The translations under genes were made by a program, and so were the position numbers. A stretch of DNA of 64,000 nt from Haplomitrium mnioides (Eukaryota; Marchantiophyta; Haplomitriopsida; Calobryales): the NCBI GenBank assembly GCA_049999725.1, contig JBNGIS010020169.1, positions 1 to 64,000 on the forward strand. The letters run 5' to 3'. How positions within the stretch are numbered: position 1 is the stretch's first letter; every line of letters starts with the position of its first letter. Shown here one piece after another: positions 9,411 through 19,403 of this stretch. The notes below the pieces were generated by a model. It had not been told where the DNA came from and did no database searches. It worked only from the letters and a program-made list of their open reading frames with translations.

Positions 9411-10521
9411 TCAACTCGTCACTATGCCGCTTCAGGAGACCCGGATGTCCTTCGAAGTTGCCTAATGCTGCTTTCGAGCACACTCCTGCCACGCTATTCT
9501 CCTGCGACTCCAACGTCAACGACCTTGTTCACGCAACCAACACAACAAAGCAATTCTCCTCTCCGAGATAACTTTAAGTCATCTTGTTCACGACACCAGC
9601 ATGAAGAAACTTTACCGAACACCTTCGTTAGGGACCCATCGCTCCTTTTTTCTTTCCCCTGTTTTTCTTTCACCCGCGACGGGCTTCTCCTGCAACGCCA
9701 TTCTCCTCAAAAACATTCCAACAAGCCAAAACCTTCTGCCGCTTTAGGACAACCGTGTCTCCTTCAAACCTTCTCCTGCAACGCTATCTTCCTGCCAAGT
9801 GACTGCTCGAAATAAGCCCGACCAAACAGAAGAGAAAAAACGTTGTTTTTTTCTTCTCTCCCGTGACGGGCGTTTCTGCGAAGCTATCCTCCTACGACTG
9901 CATTAAGGATCCATCGCATGTAAAAGAACAGACACGGACACTCACATCGCAGCCGACTCGCGATAGCAGGAAAACGTGGAAGCAGAAAATGCAGGTCGCA
10001 GGAAAACGCAGGAAGCAGAAAACGCAGGTTGCAGGAAAAAACGGACACTCGCATCGCAGCCAACTCGTGATAGCAGGAAAACGTGGAAGCAGCAAACGCA
10101 GGTCGTGGGAAAACGCAGGAAGCAGAAAACGCAGGTCGCAGGAGCACCTCGCGATGGCAGAAAAACATGACCTCCTGTCTCCTGTCGTCTTCTCACCACG
10201 AGATGCAATGTCGCTGTGGCAGTTTGCGATTAGCAATAAACGGGGGAGGGCCTCCCTGTGATGGTGCGATGCAGAGAAATGACAGTCGTCAGAAGAACGA
10301 CAGTCGTCTACTCACGACGAGCAGCTTCTCGCTCAATTTTCTGGCTCAAAACGCCAGTGATACATATCAAATTTCTCGTCAGGTGATGACGAGATCCATC
10401 AAATGCACCTTAGGTGGATTGGATTCTCCCTCCTTCAACATGAAGGAGCTGAGAAATCCAATTTTCCTTGCATCCCACCTGCGCCCCTGTCTGCGTGTTA
10501 GGGTTAACTTTTGAAAAAAAT
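9411..10521 (-). promoter_or_regulatory. LINE 5' UTR, CpG-rich with tandem monomers
   Basis: This leader precedes ORF1 and begins (minus) near gacacgcagacaggggcgcaggtggg, which also starts the related leaders at ~11760 and ~15300. A 106-bp unit is repeated twice, at ~9932-10037 and ~10038-10143, and each unit is itself built from a shorter motif around acgcaggaagcagaaa. CG dinucleotides are frequent despite heavy decay elsewhere. In animal L1s, tandem 5' UTR monomers act as promoters; the same role here is inference. The short ORFs inside lack family support. Confidence 0.55.
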
Positions 10522-10655
10522 CACAATACCACAGTTCCACTTCATTTCCAAGCAGGTATGAAGTGATACTGGAAGTCAATGTGTTTGTCTTTGGATGTTG
10601 AACTGGGTTGATGCCAGTTCCATGCATCCAAGGTAGTCACACAGACAAAAATGTG
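10522..10655 (-). pseudogene. Copia pol RNase H, 5' part of a split gene
   Basis: The minus strand reads HIDFQYHFI, a short frameshift, then LLGNEVELWYC, which continues directly into ELEYCV at 7621 if the 2.9-kb retroposon is removed. This is the KHIDxRYHF block of Copia RNase H. It stops at ~10655, where a LINE 3' fragment in the opposite orientation begins. Confidence 0.75.
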
Positions 10656-10812
10656 TCGCTTTGGATTGATGGCCTAGGGCTAATGATCTACCTTAGGAGG
10701 ACTTGTGATAGATTCTATTGGCAGGTAGCTGTCGCTGGACACCTTTGTGTCCCAACTCAGCAATGGTTCTCAACAATATCTATAGCAGGTAAGATACATT
10801 TCCAACACTCTG
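10656..10812 (+). mobile_element. Composite: LINE 3' piece joined to Copia LTR start
   Basis: Bases 10661-10753 match the HAL1-like 3' UTR (ttggattgatggcctaggg through tttgtgtccc). Without any poly(A) the sequence switches to aactcagcaatggttctcaacaatatct..catttccaacactc, the reverse complement of the first ~60 bp of the LTR at 7496. The join shows recombination after insertion rather than a fresh retroposition. Confidence 0.6.
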
Positions 10813-11134
10813 GACTTTGACGTTTTTGGGATTCCAAGGAGAATCGCGTCAGAAGAGAAAAGGTAGTTTTTCTGCAGGGATAGCAGAAAATGATTAAAGA
10901 AGAAAATCGTTTTCTGCAAGGGAAGGTCTATTCGGAGTTGTCTGGCGTTTTTCCTGCAGAGGAACTCAACTCAAGAAGTGGCTGAAACGTGATTTTGTTG
11001 CCAGGAGTAAAAACCCGATTTGCAGGATATCCTCATTTGAAAGATATCACATTTTCTTTTCTCACAATTCTCACCATCTGTGGTTATTCACTGCTGTGTT
11101 TTATCAATTCATTTCGAAATTTCCAACTTTGCAA

Positions 11135-11400
11135 AGTTTGAAAAATCCCTGAATAACCTGCTCATGAAGCTCACAAACACTGTTTGACGCCTTGATCTTC
11201 AGCATGCTGCCACCGTACGTGCGACATCGCTTTGTGCAGCCCACAACGTTGGCATTCATGAACTGAAAAGTTTGAAAACCCCTGAAGACCTGCTCGTGAA
11301 GCTGACAAATACTGTTCATGGCCTTGATCTTCAGCATGCTGCCATCGTACGCGTGATATTGATTTTTTCAGCCCGCAATGTCGGCATTCACAACCCATCA
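11135..11400 (-). repeat. Two tandem copies of a ~131-bp LINE leader monomer
   Basis: The first copy (about 11135-11265) and the second (about 11266-11400) both run from aagtttgaaaa through ccttgatcttcagcatgctgcc to a cgttggcattcaYgaac-type end. Related words recur at 14910-15000 in the leader of the second ORF1 copy. I read it as part of a LINE 5' UTR on the minus strand. Confidence 0.55.
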
Positions 11401-11469
11401 CTAGCAACAGTCATTGTGTTTTTCATCCCACAACGTCAAAACCTTCTTGCATGCATCTTTCTCTTTTTT

Positions 11470-11760
11470 GGTTGACAGGAAGTAAAAGCTTTATTTCCAC
11501 ACATCAAATACAACTGCTGAGGCGGTAAAATATCTTTCTCACTCAAAGCGTGAGTGAAGCATATCAGAATGATCTTTCTGGCCCAAAATGCAAGTGAAGC
11601 ATATCAAAATTCTCTTCACCACCTGACAATATCCATCAAATGCACCTTAGACGGGTTTGGAATCTCATCCTTCAACTTGAAGGAGCTGAGAGCTCCATTT
11701 TGCCTCGCATGACCACCCACCTGCGCCCCCTCCGTCTCGACATTTTCTCACTTGATAGTT
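11470..11760 (-). mobile_element. LINE 3'-end fragment and LINE 5'-end fragment
   Basis: Bases 11475-11531 are the reversed HAL1-like 3' terminus (gacaggaagtaaaagctttatttccacac). From ~11540 to 11760 the text matches the outer end of the LINE leader at 10330-10500 and 15180-15300 (ccatcaaatgcaccttag, then gaaggagctgagag, then cacctgcgcccc). This looks like a short 5'-truncated insert inside an older leader. Confidence 0.6.
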
Positions 11761-12235
11761 CTAGCTGTATACTTTAGGAACTGCATTGGATGTGCAAGGA
11801 CACCATAAGGTGTGCCTATCAGTAACATGCATGCCTCCTCATGACATATAGCTGGATAAAAGCTGTTTGTTTATCTTGTAAAAAAACTTATGTCAGTACT
11901 AATACTGTGTTTTTAACAGTAATAACCAAAAATGGTAAAGCTGATTGCTCTGAGACTTTCACAATATGAATTGTGGGTTTTTCATGTTGGTAGTTTTGAA
12001 GTGTTGATTCATCATCTGCTTTCTACTTGTCTCATGAATAACACTTTCATCAACCAAAACAACAGATGTTCTTGCACCACTATTGCAAGATGCATCTGTT
12101 GATCAGTGTGTGTTTATGGCCAACTATTCGCATGTATTTCTCTGTACACATGATAAGGTTGATCTGTGAAACTTTGTCACTGACACCACATTGTGCAGAT
12201 ATCGATCTCCTTTGCTGTAGTTGTATTGTTTGTTT
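11761..12235 (+). other. No gene recognised
   Basis: AT-richer, non-repetitive-looking DNA. I see no ORF with a family signature and no RNA gene. It could be intron of the NAA15 gene further right, but nothing in it shows this. Confidence 0.4.
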
Positions 12236-12557
12236 GCTTTTTGACAGGAAGTAAAAACTTTTTTTCCACACATCAAATACAACCTTCAAAGAGGCAAGAC
12301 ATCAAAGTCTGGACTAAAGCAAACTACTCCCTCAAAGATAGCCAAGTCGGGACACAAAGGTCAGCAACAGCTACATGCCAATAGAACCTATCACAAGTCC
12401 TCCTAAGGTAAAGCACTAGCCCTAGGGCATCAATGCAAATTATTGTCAACATCTACAACCAAGGAAACTTCGCAGACACTCCAGTCCCTCTAATTAATAG
12501 CCTGATATACAATCAAATCTCTAGTTCCATGAAAAGCCTAGAGGGAATTACACTGTG
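12236..12557 (-). mobile_element. HAL1-like LINE 3' region, reverse
   Basis: Starting with ctttttgacaggaagtaaaaa, it carries the whole 3' UTR on the minus strand up to cctagagggaattacactgtg. It matches 7630-7960 over its length, with several small deletions. On the right it joins an R530 unit directly. Confidence 0.8.
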
Positions 12558-12917
12558 AACTCATTACGAAGATTGATCTGGACCTGTTGTTGGGAACTGA
12601 CGAAACCAGCAGGAAGTTGTGGCAGCTTGTCACTGCTACACATGATGAGGCTGAATAGTCTGAAACTTTGTGTCTGACACCACATTGTCCAGGCTGCACT
12701 CTATGCGTGCACAGTTGTGATATGTGTAGGTTTTTCCTGGACTATTGCAGCTTCCATTTAATTGTTGTTGTGGTTAGTTTTGCTCTCCACAACTTCATAA
12801 CTAATATATTCAGTGACTTTAGCGGATGTTCTGCATCCAAGTAGTCACCAGTGATGCGCTTCATGTGCTATGTTCAGGGTGCAGAAGGCCCCAATCACTA
12901 ACTTTTCAGCAGACCTG
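12558..12917 (+). repeat. R530 unit and partial spacer
   Basis: It runs from aactcattacgaagattgatc through the typical ctattgcagcttccattta and cttcataactaatatattcag into the spacer words gcatccaagtagtcaccagtgatgcg. It is cut by an assembly gap at cagcagacctg. Copies at 17.7-18.1 kb are nearly identical. Confidence 0.85.
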
Positions 12918-13017
12918 NNNNNNNNNNNNNNNNNNNNNNNNNNNNNNNNNNNNNNNNNNNNNNNNNNNNNNNNNNNNNNNNNNNNNNNNNNNNNNNNNNN
13001 NNNNNNNNNNNNNNNNN
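12918..13017. other. Assembly gap, 100 N
   Basis: The left edge is R530 spacer. The right edge is an (AT)n run followed by decayed LINE ORF1, so the gap hides the junction between two repeats. Confidence 0.99.
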
Positions 13018-13598
13018 ATATATATATATATTCATCATCATTATCCTCTGAAGACATTTCCAAGAAAATGGGATCTTTCTCGAGAATTTCTTTTGCCAGA
13101 ACATCCAGTTTTGAGGATAAGGGTTTGTTTACCTCATCAGGTACACTGTGGCCAGACTAGTAGCATTCCCTGATACTGTCGAGCCTTGCGGCCTGCTGCA
13201 TGTAGCCCAATCTGCCACCACCGCATTCAGTTTGTTGCACCTTGTGTACCTCTTTATGACATTTTCCTTTTTGTTCTCACCCCGGTCAGAAGCAACTTTC
13301 TCTGCTATTAACACTTGGGCTTCTGGCATGGCTTCGGTCACCTCAGCTAGGAAAATTTGGAAATCTGGTGTCCCTTCATACCCCAACTTCTCACTTGTAC
13401 CAATGGCCATCTCCTTTACAGCCAGAGGAGCATCTGAGCTAGTCTTGGTGCAGCTGCAGAATTATCTGAAAGCCCCTGTCACCCTCTGCATGGTTGAATG
13501 AGGGATGGCAGAGGACCTCACCCCTAAACTGGTAGAGATATTGTATTGACCATCACAGCGATTCTATATCAGGGGAATAGCCTCTGCCTGATTGCTGG

Positions 13599-13671
13599 CC
13601 GCGGTTGTACCTTTGATGCTTGAAAGTAAATAAAGTTGTTTGCTTTCGGTCAAAAAGAAAAGAAAAAAAAA
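13599..13671 (+). mobile_element. 73-bp 5'-truncated LINE insert with 24-bp target duplication
   Basis: The insert is ccgcggttgtacctttgatg.. followed by taaataaagttgtttgc, ttcggtc and an A-rich tail, the 3' end of the second LINE family. A perfect 24-bp direct repeat flanks it at 13575-13598 and 13672-13695. This is a textbook target-primed reverse transcription product. Confidence 0.92.
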
Positions 13672-14253
13672 GAATAGCCTCTGCCTGATTGCTGGATTCT
13701 GCCTCTTCTGCTGAGGAGTGCCTTCCTTCGCCTTTGAACTTCTTTGATGCAGATGGAAAGGCATCTGGACTCTATTGGCACCCTATTGGCATGCGTGATG
13801 GCCTCACCCCTCATTTTGTGGACAAATCCACGGGCATTCTCAAGGACATTTTCCAACCAGGTGATCAGTACTCCTGCAGAGGAATCATTTAAGAGGGATT
13901 CAATCTTACTCAACCTCTTGGAAGTAGGTCCCCTCGAGACACAATAGCTCGAACAGTGGACTCACTCTTTTGGATGTGTGTCAAGCTGAACACAGAATCT
14001 GACATGCATCCCATCAAGGACTGAAGGGACATGAATGCATTTGCCAAAGAGGACAGCAATCATAGGCAGCTGATTGCGTAGCTCTTCAGGAAAGAACTGC
14101 AAGGTAATCCAGGTAGGTTGTACGACTAGTGGGTCAAACTTTGGTCGCCATGCTTGGAAGATGCATTGCATACTCTTCAAGGAGAACGGTACTCCAGTAA
14201 GGAGCTCGGTTCATTTTCTTCACCAGAAGAAAAACCTTTGCCAATTATCCTGA

Positions 14254-14420
14254 ATTGAATTGAATTGAATTCGATTTAAAGTCCAGAGCCAGCCCTAGGG
14301 CCATATGAACTTGAGAGTTCAATGTGCATTAGAGTGCAGAGGGGTGCAAAACCAAAGTAGTAAAGTAAAAATTGTAAAGCTGAAAATAAGTTGAGCGGGG
14401 ACAAACCCGCTTTTCATATG
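14254..14420 (+). repeat. Small insertion with (GAATT)n start
   Basis: It splits the ORF1 copy between ..ccaattatcctga and ctgaggattgtag, which are contiguous in the intact copy. It starts with four attga repeats and contains the short inverted repeat gagcggg..acccgctt near its right end. The flanks atcctga and atatgctga may be a decayed target duplication. Its family is unknown to me. Confidence 0.5.
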
Positions 14421-14720
14421 CTGAGGATTGTAGCCTTTCCACCCTTTCTGCGCACAAATTTTCCCAAACCAATCAGAAATCTCCTAGAGGTCTGGGAAGA
14501 AGCTGCTGAAATGTCCAATGAGCAGCCTCTTCCTAAGCTGATCAGAAGTGAGTGAGCATAGATCCTGATAACTTTGAGCACTTTTGGAGGCAAGGAAATG
14601 GTCTTTTTCCTTCTTGCCTCTGCTTCTTGGCTCTTGAGTTCACAGGGAAGGGGGAGGCTAAAGGATGAGCTTCCTAGCAGCACTTTTTTTCCCAAACGAG
14701 AGCCAGGTTTCTATGGAATA

Positions 14721-15320
14721 GCCTTCAGAATGGTGACAAAGAGTTCCAGTAGCCCTAAACCTTCGAACCAGCCCAAAAACCTTCGAACGTCTGAAAGCAC
14801 GAAAACTTTACTGTCCCTGCGTTGCTCACAAGTGCCTCTGCAAAGGCTATTCTATTTGCTCGAAGGAAGCTTGAGCTCACGGCAATGATTCAGCGCGTTT
14901 TCCATCCTGCAACGCTGGTATTCATTAACCATCACTAGCAATGAGGACTCTTCGCCTTTTTCAGCCCGCAACTCCAGCGTTCACGAACCATCACGAGCAA
15001 CACCAGCATGCAGGAACCATCACCTGAAAGCTATCCTACTTGCTCAAAGGAAGCTCAGGACTCATCCCGTTTTTCTGCAGCCCGTGACAGCAGCCTTCAC
15101 AAACTGTGACAAACTATCACGAGCAACACAACTCATCACATTTGTTTTGCCATCCATGTGTCCTCCAATCGTCTGCTCTCACCGCGTGCAGGTTTCTGAC
15201 TCAAAACACGGCTGAAGCATATCAACATTCTCGTCACCGCCTGAGGAGATCCATCAAATGCCGGTTTTCCTCCCATCACGATAAGGGTGTTCCATCACTA
15301 GCTCTGAGAGAGCATAGATA
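14721..15320 (-). promoter_or_regulatory. LINE 5' UTR of the second ORF1 copy
   Basis: It lies upstream (minus) of the decayed ORF1. It shows repeated phrases such as cagcccgcaactccagcgttcacgaaccatcac and ends in the same gaggagatccatcaaatgcc block as the leaders at 10380 and 11640. CG content is intermediate. No ORF in it has support. Confidence 0.5.
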
Positions 15321-15639
15321 GCTCCAGTAGTTGTAATGTTGGTACTTTCATTTGGTTACCATCATAGCTTGCAAAAGCAGAGTGACATTGATATGTACAG
15401 CTTGAAAACAATTTTCAGTTGATAAGTATACATGTGATATATATGCATGTGATAAGTATGAAAGAAAGCTTGGCGAAATATCTGTGGTAGATGGGAGGAA
15501 TACCAAAGTGAGGAAAATAGAGGTATTCTTGTTTGACAGTACCTCTGTGTCTGCGACGAGAGAGCTGCTTGTTGGAATTTAGATATTGGTCATAATTTGG
15601 ATTGAGGAATTTGGGTTGCTGACATTTTGTGCTTGGTCT

Positions 15640-15705
15640 GATTTTTGGTTGTGGCTGTACCTTTGATACGTGGAATAATGGGTTGCTTTCAGTCAAAAAA
15701 AAATT
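15640..15705 (+). mobile_element. Short 3' end of the second LINE family
   Basis: The text ggttgtggctgtacctttgatac, then ttgctttcagtc, then nine A's parallels the insert at 13599-13671. Its right flank, ttcataactgagttttcc, resembles R530 sequence. No target duplication was resolved. Confidence 0.65.
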
Positions 15706-15799
15706 CATAACTGAGTTTTCCTCTTGCGCCACAATGTAGCAAAATTCAGCATAAGACTTATGCAATGCTGTGTACCATTTTCAAAACATAGTATTGTGC

Positions 15800-16505
15800 A
15801 TGATCTGGACCTGCAGTCTAGAACTGATTAAACTATCATCACACATGATGAGGCTGAATAGTCTGAACCTTTCTCACTGGCACCACACTGTGAAGGTTGC
15901 ACAGTAGTTGGGATGTGCGTAGGCATTTCTAGACTACTGCAATTTCCATTTGGTTGTCATCTTATGTTTGTGTGGGTTGTTTCACTCCTCACATGACTAT
16001 CTTCATGGCTATGTTGCAGTTTAGAAGTTCTTTTCTGTTAGTTCTTTATGTTTTAGACTACCTGTCTCACAAGATGAAACTAAAGTGAAATGAATGATGT
16101 CTCGAGCTGATGCTTGAGAGTTGACAGATTTTGATTAGTTTGGATTGTTGGTGGAGTGCTAGGCTTCATCATGACTGAGTTTTCCTGTTACTTCCAGAAA
16201 CTGGCAGAAACCCATGAGAGTTGACAGATTTTGATTAGTTTGGATTGTTGGTGGAGTGCTAGGCTTCATCATGACTGAGATTTCCTGTTACTTCCAGAAA
16301 GTGGCAGAAACCCAGTACGAAGGCAGCTTGTCACTGCTACACATGACGAGGCTGAATAGTCTGAAACTTTGTGTCTGACACCACATTGTGAAGGCTGCAC
16401 TCGCTATTTGTGATGTGTGTAGGTTTTTCCTAGACTATTGCAGCTTCCATTTATTTGTTTTTGTTGTTAGTTTTACTCTCCACAACTTCATCACTATAAA
16501 CTTGT
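15800..16505 (+). repeat. Diverged R530 copies
   Basis: A diverged unit (about 15805-16000) is followed by spacer words (gaaatgaatgatgtctcgagctgatgcttgagag) and a second unit ending at ctctccacaacttcatcac. Within it the ~98-bp segment starting gagagttgacagattttg is duplicated in tandem (about 16116-16213 and 16214-16311). Confidence 0.75.
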
Positions 16506-16626
16506 CCTCACCAGGGGTCCTACATGCCCATTTTTACATGACTTGAATTTCCTGTCTTTGGTATTATTTGTTTGCCGTGTTCTACCATGTTAATTTTTAA
16601 TTTGTAAAATTGTTCCTTAAATGCAG

Positions 16627-19403
16627 ATTTTCTTCTTTGCCATGGTGGACAGTCTCCCTGCACCAGTTACACAAGCAGAGAAACTGGTGCAATGTGTCAT
16701 AGCAGTGGAGAGGGCTGCACTCAAGTATGCTTTCAGATTTTTGCTGAATCTGTTTTTTGGACATTTTGTATCAGAATAGACAACAGAAATCATTAATCTT
16801 TCATGTTTGGGTGTAGAAGTTTGGGCAGTAAATCCCTGTCAGAAGTCAATCAAGACTTTTTAGAAGCTCATTCAGGTTAGTACTTGATTTTTGTGTTGGC
16901 ATATATTTCTCATTTATGATTCAATGAATTATGATATTTTTGGGTGCATAGTGTTGTTTACAGTAAGCATCCAATGTTGTTTTCCAGAGGATATTTATTT
17001 AGTTTTCCTACACTTTTTGTGCATTCTCTGGACTTGGTTTGATGAATTATATTCAGGGTGCAGAAGGTCCAGACCACTTACACTGCTTTACAGGGGACTT
17101 GTTTTGATTAGCTTTCTCTCTTGAATTAGGGAACTAGGAAACTGCATAATCTAAACTCTAAACCACTTGAACCACATCAGCACTGTGCAGTCAGGCCTCT
17201 TCTTTCCTACATCTGTTCCTGGAGTAGGTATGCCTTTGCAGTGCCAAGGGTCAAAGCATAAGACTATGGTTCTTCAGTAAACAAAAGAAGGCCCACATTG
17301 ATATTTTCTGCGAAAATAAAGGATACATAAACTTGAACTAATGTATGATTTTTCTCATTTTTTAGATTCATTGCTGCATAGAGCTGCAGCTGCAGAGGCT
17401 CTTGTTCATCTTTTCCCTGACAAGAAAGCAGCAGCTATTAAAATTATTGAGGACTCTCCTACACATAACAAAAGGTATGCAAGATGGCTAAGTTTAGTGA
17501 TAATGTTTTCTTTTGGTATGGAAAAAAAGTGGCTAAATTTATCTTCCAAATGTAAGTCAGTTGCTGGTTGGCTTTGCTGGACTAATTTGTCTCAGGATAG
17601 AATTTTTTAGTGAAATGAATGATGATGCTTGAGAGTTGACAGATTTTGATTAGTTGGATTCTTGGTGGAGTGCTAGGCATCATCATGACTGAGTTTTCCC
17701 GTTACTTCCGGAAAGTGGCAGAAACTCAGTACGACGATTGATCAGGACCTGCTGTCGGGAACTGATGAAACCAGCAGGAAGTTGTGGCAGCTTGTCACTG
17801 CTACACATGATGAGGCTGAATAGTCTGAAACTTTGTGTCTGACACCACATTGTCCAGGCTGCACTCTATGCGTGCACAGTTGTGATATGTGTAGGTTTTT
17901 CCTGGACTATTGCAGCTTCCATTTAATTGTTGTTGTGGTTAGTTTTGCTCTCCACAACTTCATAACTAATATATTCAGTGACTTTAGCGGATGTTCTGCA
18001 TCCAAGTAGTCACCAGTGATGCGCTTCATGTGCTATGTTCAGGGTGCAGAAGGCCCCAATCACTAACCTTTCAGCAGACCTCTCTGGGAGTTATGCTCTT
18101 GGATGTTTGCTTCACAATATCAAACTAAAGTAAAATGAATGATGTCGCAAGCTGATGCTTGAGAGTTGACAGATTTTGATTAGTTGGATTCTTGGTGGAG
18201 TGCTAGGCATCATCATGACTGAGTTTTCCCGTTACTTCCGGAAAGTGGCAGAAACTCAGTACGACGATTGATCAGGACCTGCTGTCGGGAACTGNNNNNN
18301 NNNNNNNNNNNNNNNNNNNNNNNNNNNNNNNNNNNNNNNNNNNNNNNNNNNNNNNNNNNNNNNNNNNNNNNNNNNNNNNNNNNNNNNNNNNNNNCTGCAC
18401 TCTATGCGTGCACAGTTGTGATATGTGTAGGTTTTTCCTAGACTATTGCAGCTTCCATTTAATTGTTGTTGTGGTTAGTTTTGCTCTCCACAACTTCATA
18501 ACTAATGTATATTCAGCAACTTTGTTTCAGCATAACTTGTACACGTGATATTTCCTTCTCTAGTCCTTTGTTCTGTACGAGGATAGGATAGCAATGTTTG
18601 TGTATGTAAAAGTGCTTATAGCCTGAATAATGAGTGCATGTTGCGAGCCTTTGTCAATGAGTTATTTTGTGTTTTAGAGAAGTGTATTCTTCATATTTGT
18701 TTGCCAACAATCACAAACGCTTCATGCTTACAGTTTTTTGCTGGAAATTGTTTGTTGAGATCATTTTTCATTCGCTCAGCAAAACTTGTGCATGTGATCA
18801 TCTCTTTAATCCTTAGTCATTTGGAAATTTGCCTTTTATGTATGTTGCTTTCTAGAGCTAGATATCGTGAGGACTTCATGCTTACACATCTGTTTTCATG
18901 AATGCCAATATCAGCGGTAATGCCTTTGGCAAGGCGAGCATGCTGTGGCAACTCAAGGATTGTTTGGCAGTTCACCAGATTTTGCAAGACTCTTTGAAAG
19001 ATTCCGAGGCTGCTGACAGTAAGTCTTATCGTCTGAGCATTTGATTGTCTGACACAGGACTCTTTTATATTCGGCTGATTTTTTTGTTGCATCTTCTGAC
19101 TTTTTATTGTTGCACGTTGCCTCTTTATATCCAGGATGGAGAACTACAGTTTCCAAGTTGTTTCCATACTCTACGCACTTCAAAGGAGCTAAAAGTTCAG
19201 CATTTTCAGAGAAAGCAAGCAAAGACTCTTTTGCATCACATGTACTGGTTGATGACAGTACCAAGGATATTGATAGCAGTAAGTAAACTCTAGTAATGCA
19301 CTAGTTCCTTTCCTCCAACACTTCATTGAACCCTACCAATGTGATCTAAATATGTTTTTCGTTCTGTGCAGTAACGAGAGGACAGCCCGATTTTGTAGGA
19401 TAA
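16627..19403 (+). CDS. NAA15: NAA15-like NatA auxiliary subunit, last six exons
   Basis: Exons at 16627-16724, 16817-16875, 17366-17474, 18915-19018, 19135-19278 and 19372-19403 all sit between ag and gt, keep one frame and end at TAA. They encode 181 residues. The order PVTQAEKLVQCVIAVER, then NQDFLEAHSDSLLHRAAAAE, then IKIIEDS, then LWQLKDCLAVHQIL, then RWRTTVSKLFPYSTHF matches the C-terminal region of NAA15, which wraps NAA10 and anchors it to the ribosome for cotranslational N-terminal acetylation. The upstream TPR exons are not visible, so this is partial. The third intron (17475-18914) holds an R530 array and a gap. The sequence is well diverged from flowering-plant NAA15. Retroposition is excluded by the introns; pseudogenisation is not, though no break is seen. 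Confidence 0.85.
17609..18525 (+). repeat. R530 tandem array in the NAA15 intron
   Basis: The motif gagagttgacagattttgat occurs at 17631 and again at 18161, giving a 530-bp period. Each period contains one ~300-bp unit (tgactgag.. to ..cttcataacta) and a ~230-bp spacer (atattcagtgactttagcgg.. to ..gctaggcatc). The two periods are almost identical, so the duplication is recent or homogenised. A 100-N gap lies in the second unit. All of it is inside a NAA15 intron, sense to the gene. Confidence 0.88.
18295..18394. other. Assembly gap, 100 N
   Basis: It lies inside the second R530 unit. Comparison with the first unit shows that about 108 bases (gacgaaacc.. to ..tgtccagg) are expected there, so the gap size is about right if only one unit is missing sequence. 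A collapsed longer array is also possible. Confidence 0.97.

Larger units (their letters stand above)
7622..10521 (-). mobile_element. HAL1-like retroposon: 5' UTR, ORF1, 3' UTR, no ORF2
   Basis: In minus orientation the order is a CpG-rich 5' UTR (10521-9411), a complete ORF1 (9410-8055), a 3' region with AATAAA, and a poly(A) tail (plus-strand T run 7622-7643). A 17-bp target duplication with two mismatches flanks it (7605-7621 and 10522-10538). The target is Copia RNase H, which continues on both sides. No endonuclease or RT sequence lies between ORF1 and the 3' UTR. Mammalian HAL1 elements have this ORF1-only plan and borrow L1 machinery; that this element behaved the same way is inference. 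Confidence 0.85.
13018..14720 (-). pseudogene. Decayed second copy of the HAL1-like ORF1
   Basis: On the minus strand it parallels 8055-9410 in order: GSRLGK, LKSQEAEARRKK, RNQLPMIAVLFGK, VPSVLDGMHVRFCVQLDT, then the acidic tail ending near VLAKEILEKDPIF. Stops and frameshifts break it in many places (for example TGG to TAG near the start), and two later insertions (13599-13671 and ~14254-14420) split it. The region after ORF1 reads SSEDNDDE and then meets an (AT)n run and the gap, so its 3' end cannot be seen. Confidence 0.8.

Noticed and set aside
9863-10514. Arg/Lys-rich ORFs over the CpG-rich leader
   Set aside because: They translate tandem DNA repeats and are open in several frames on both strands, which fits base composition rather than coding.
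12826-13173. ORFs spanning the N runs
   Set aside because: Reading frames made of N have no meaning. The same applies at 56111-56811 and 59234-59539.
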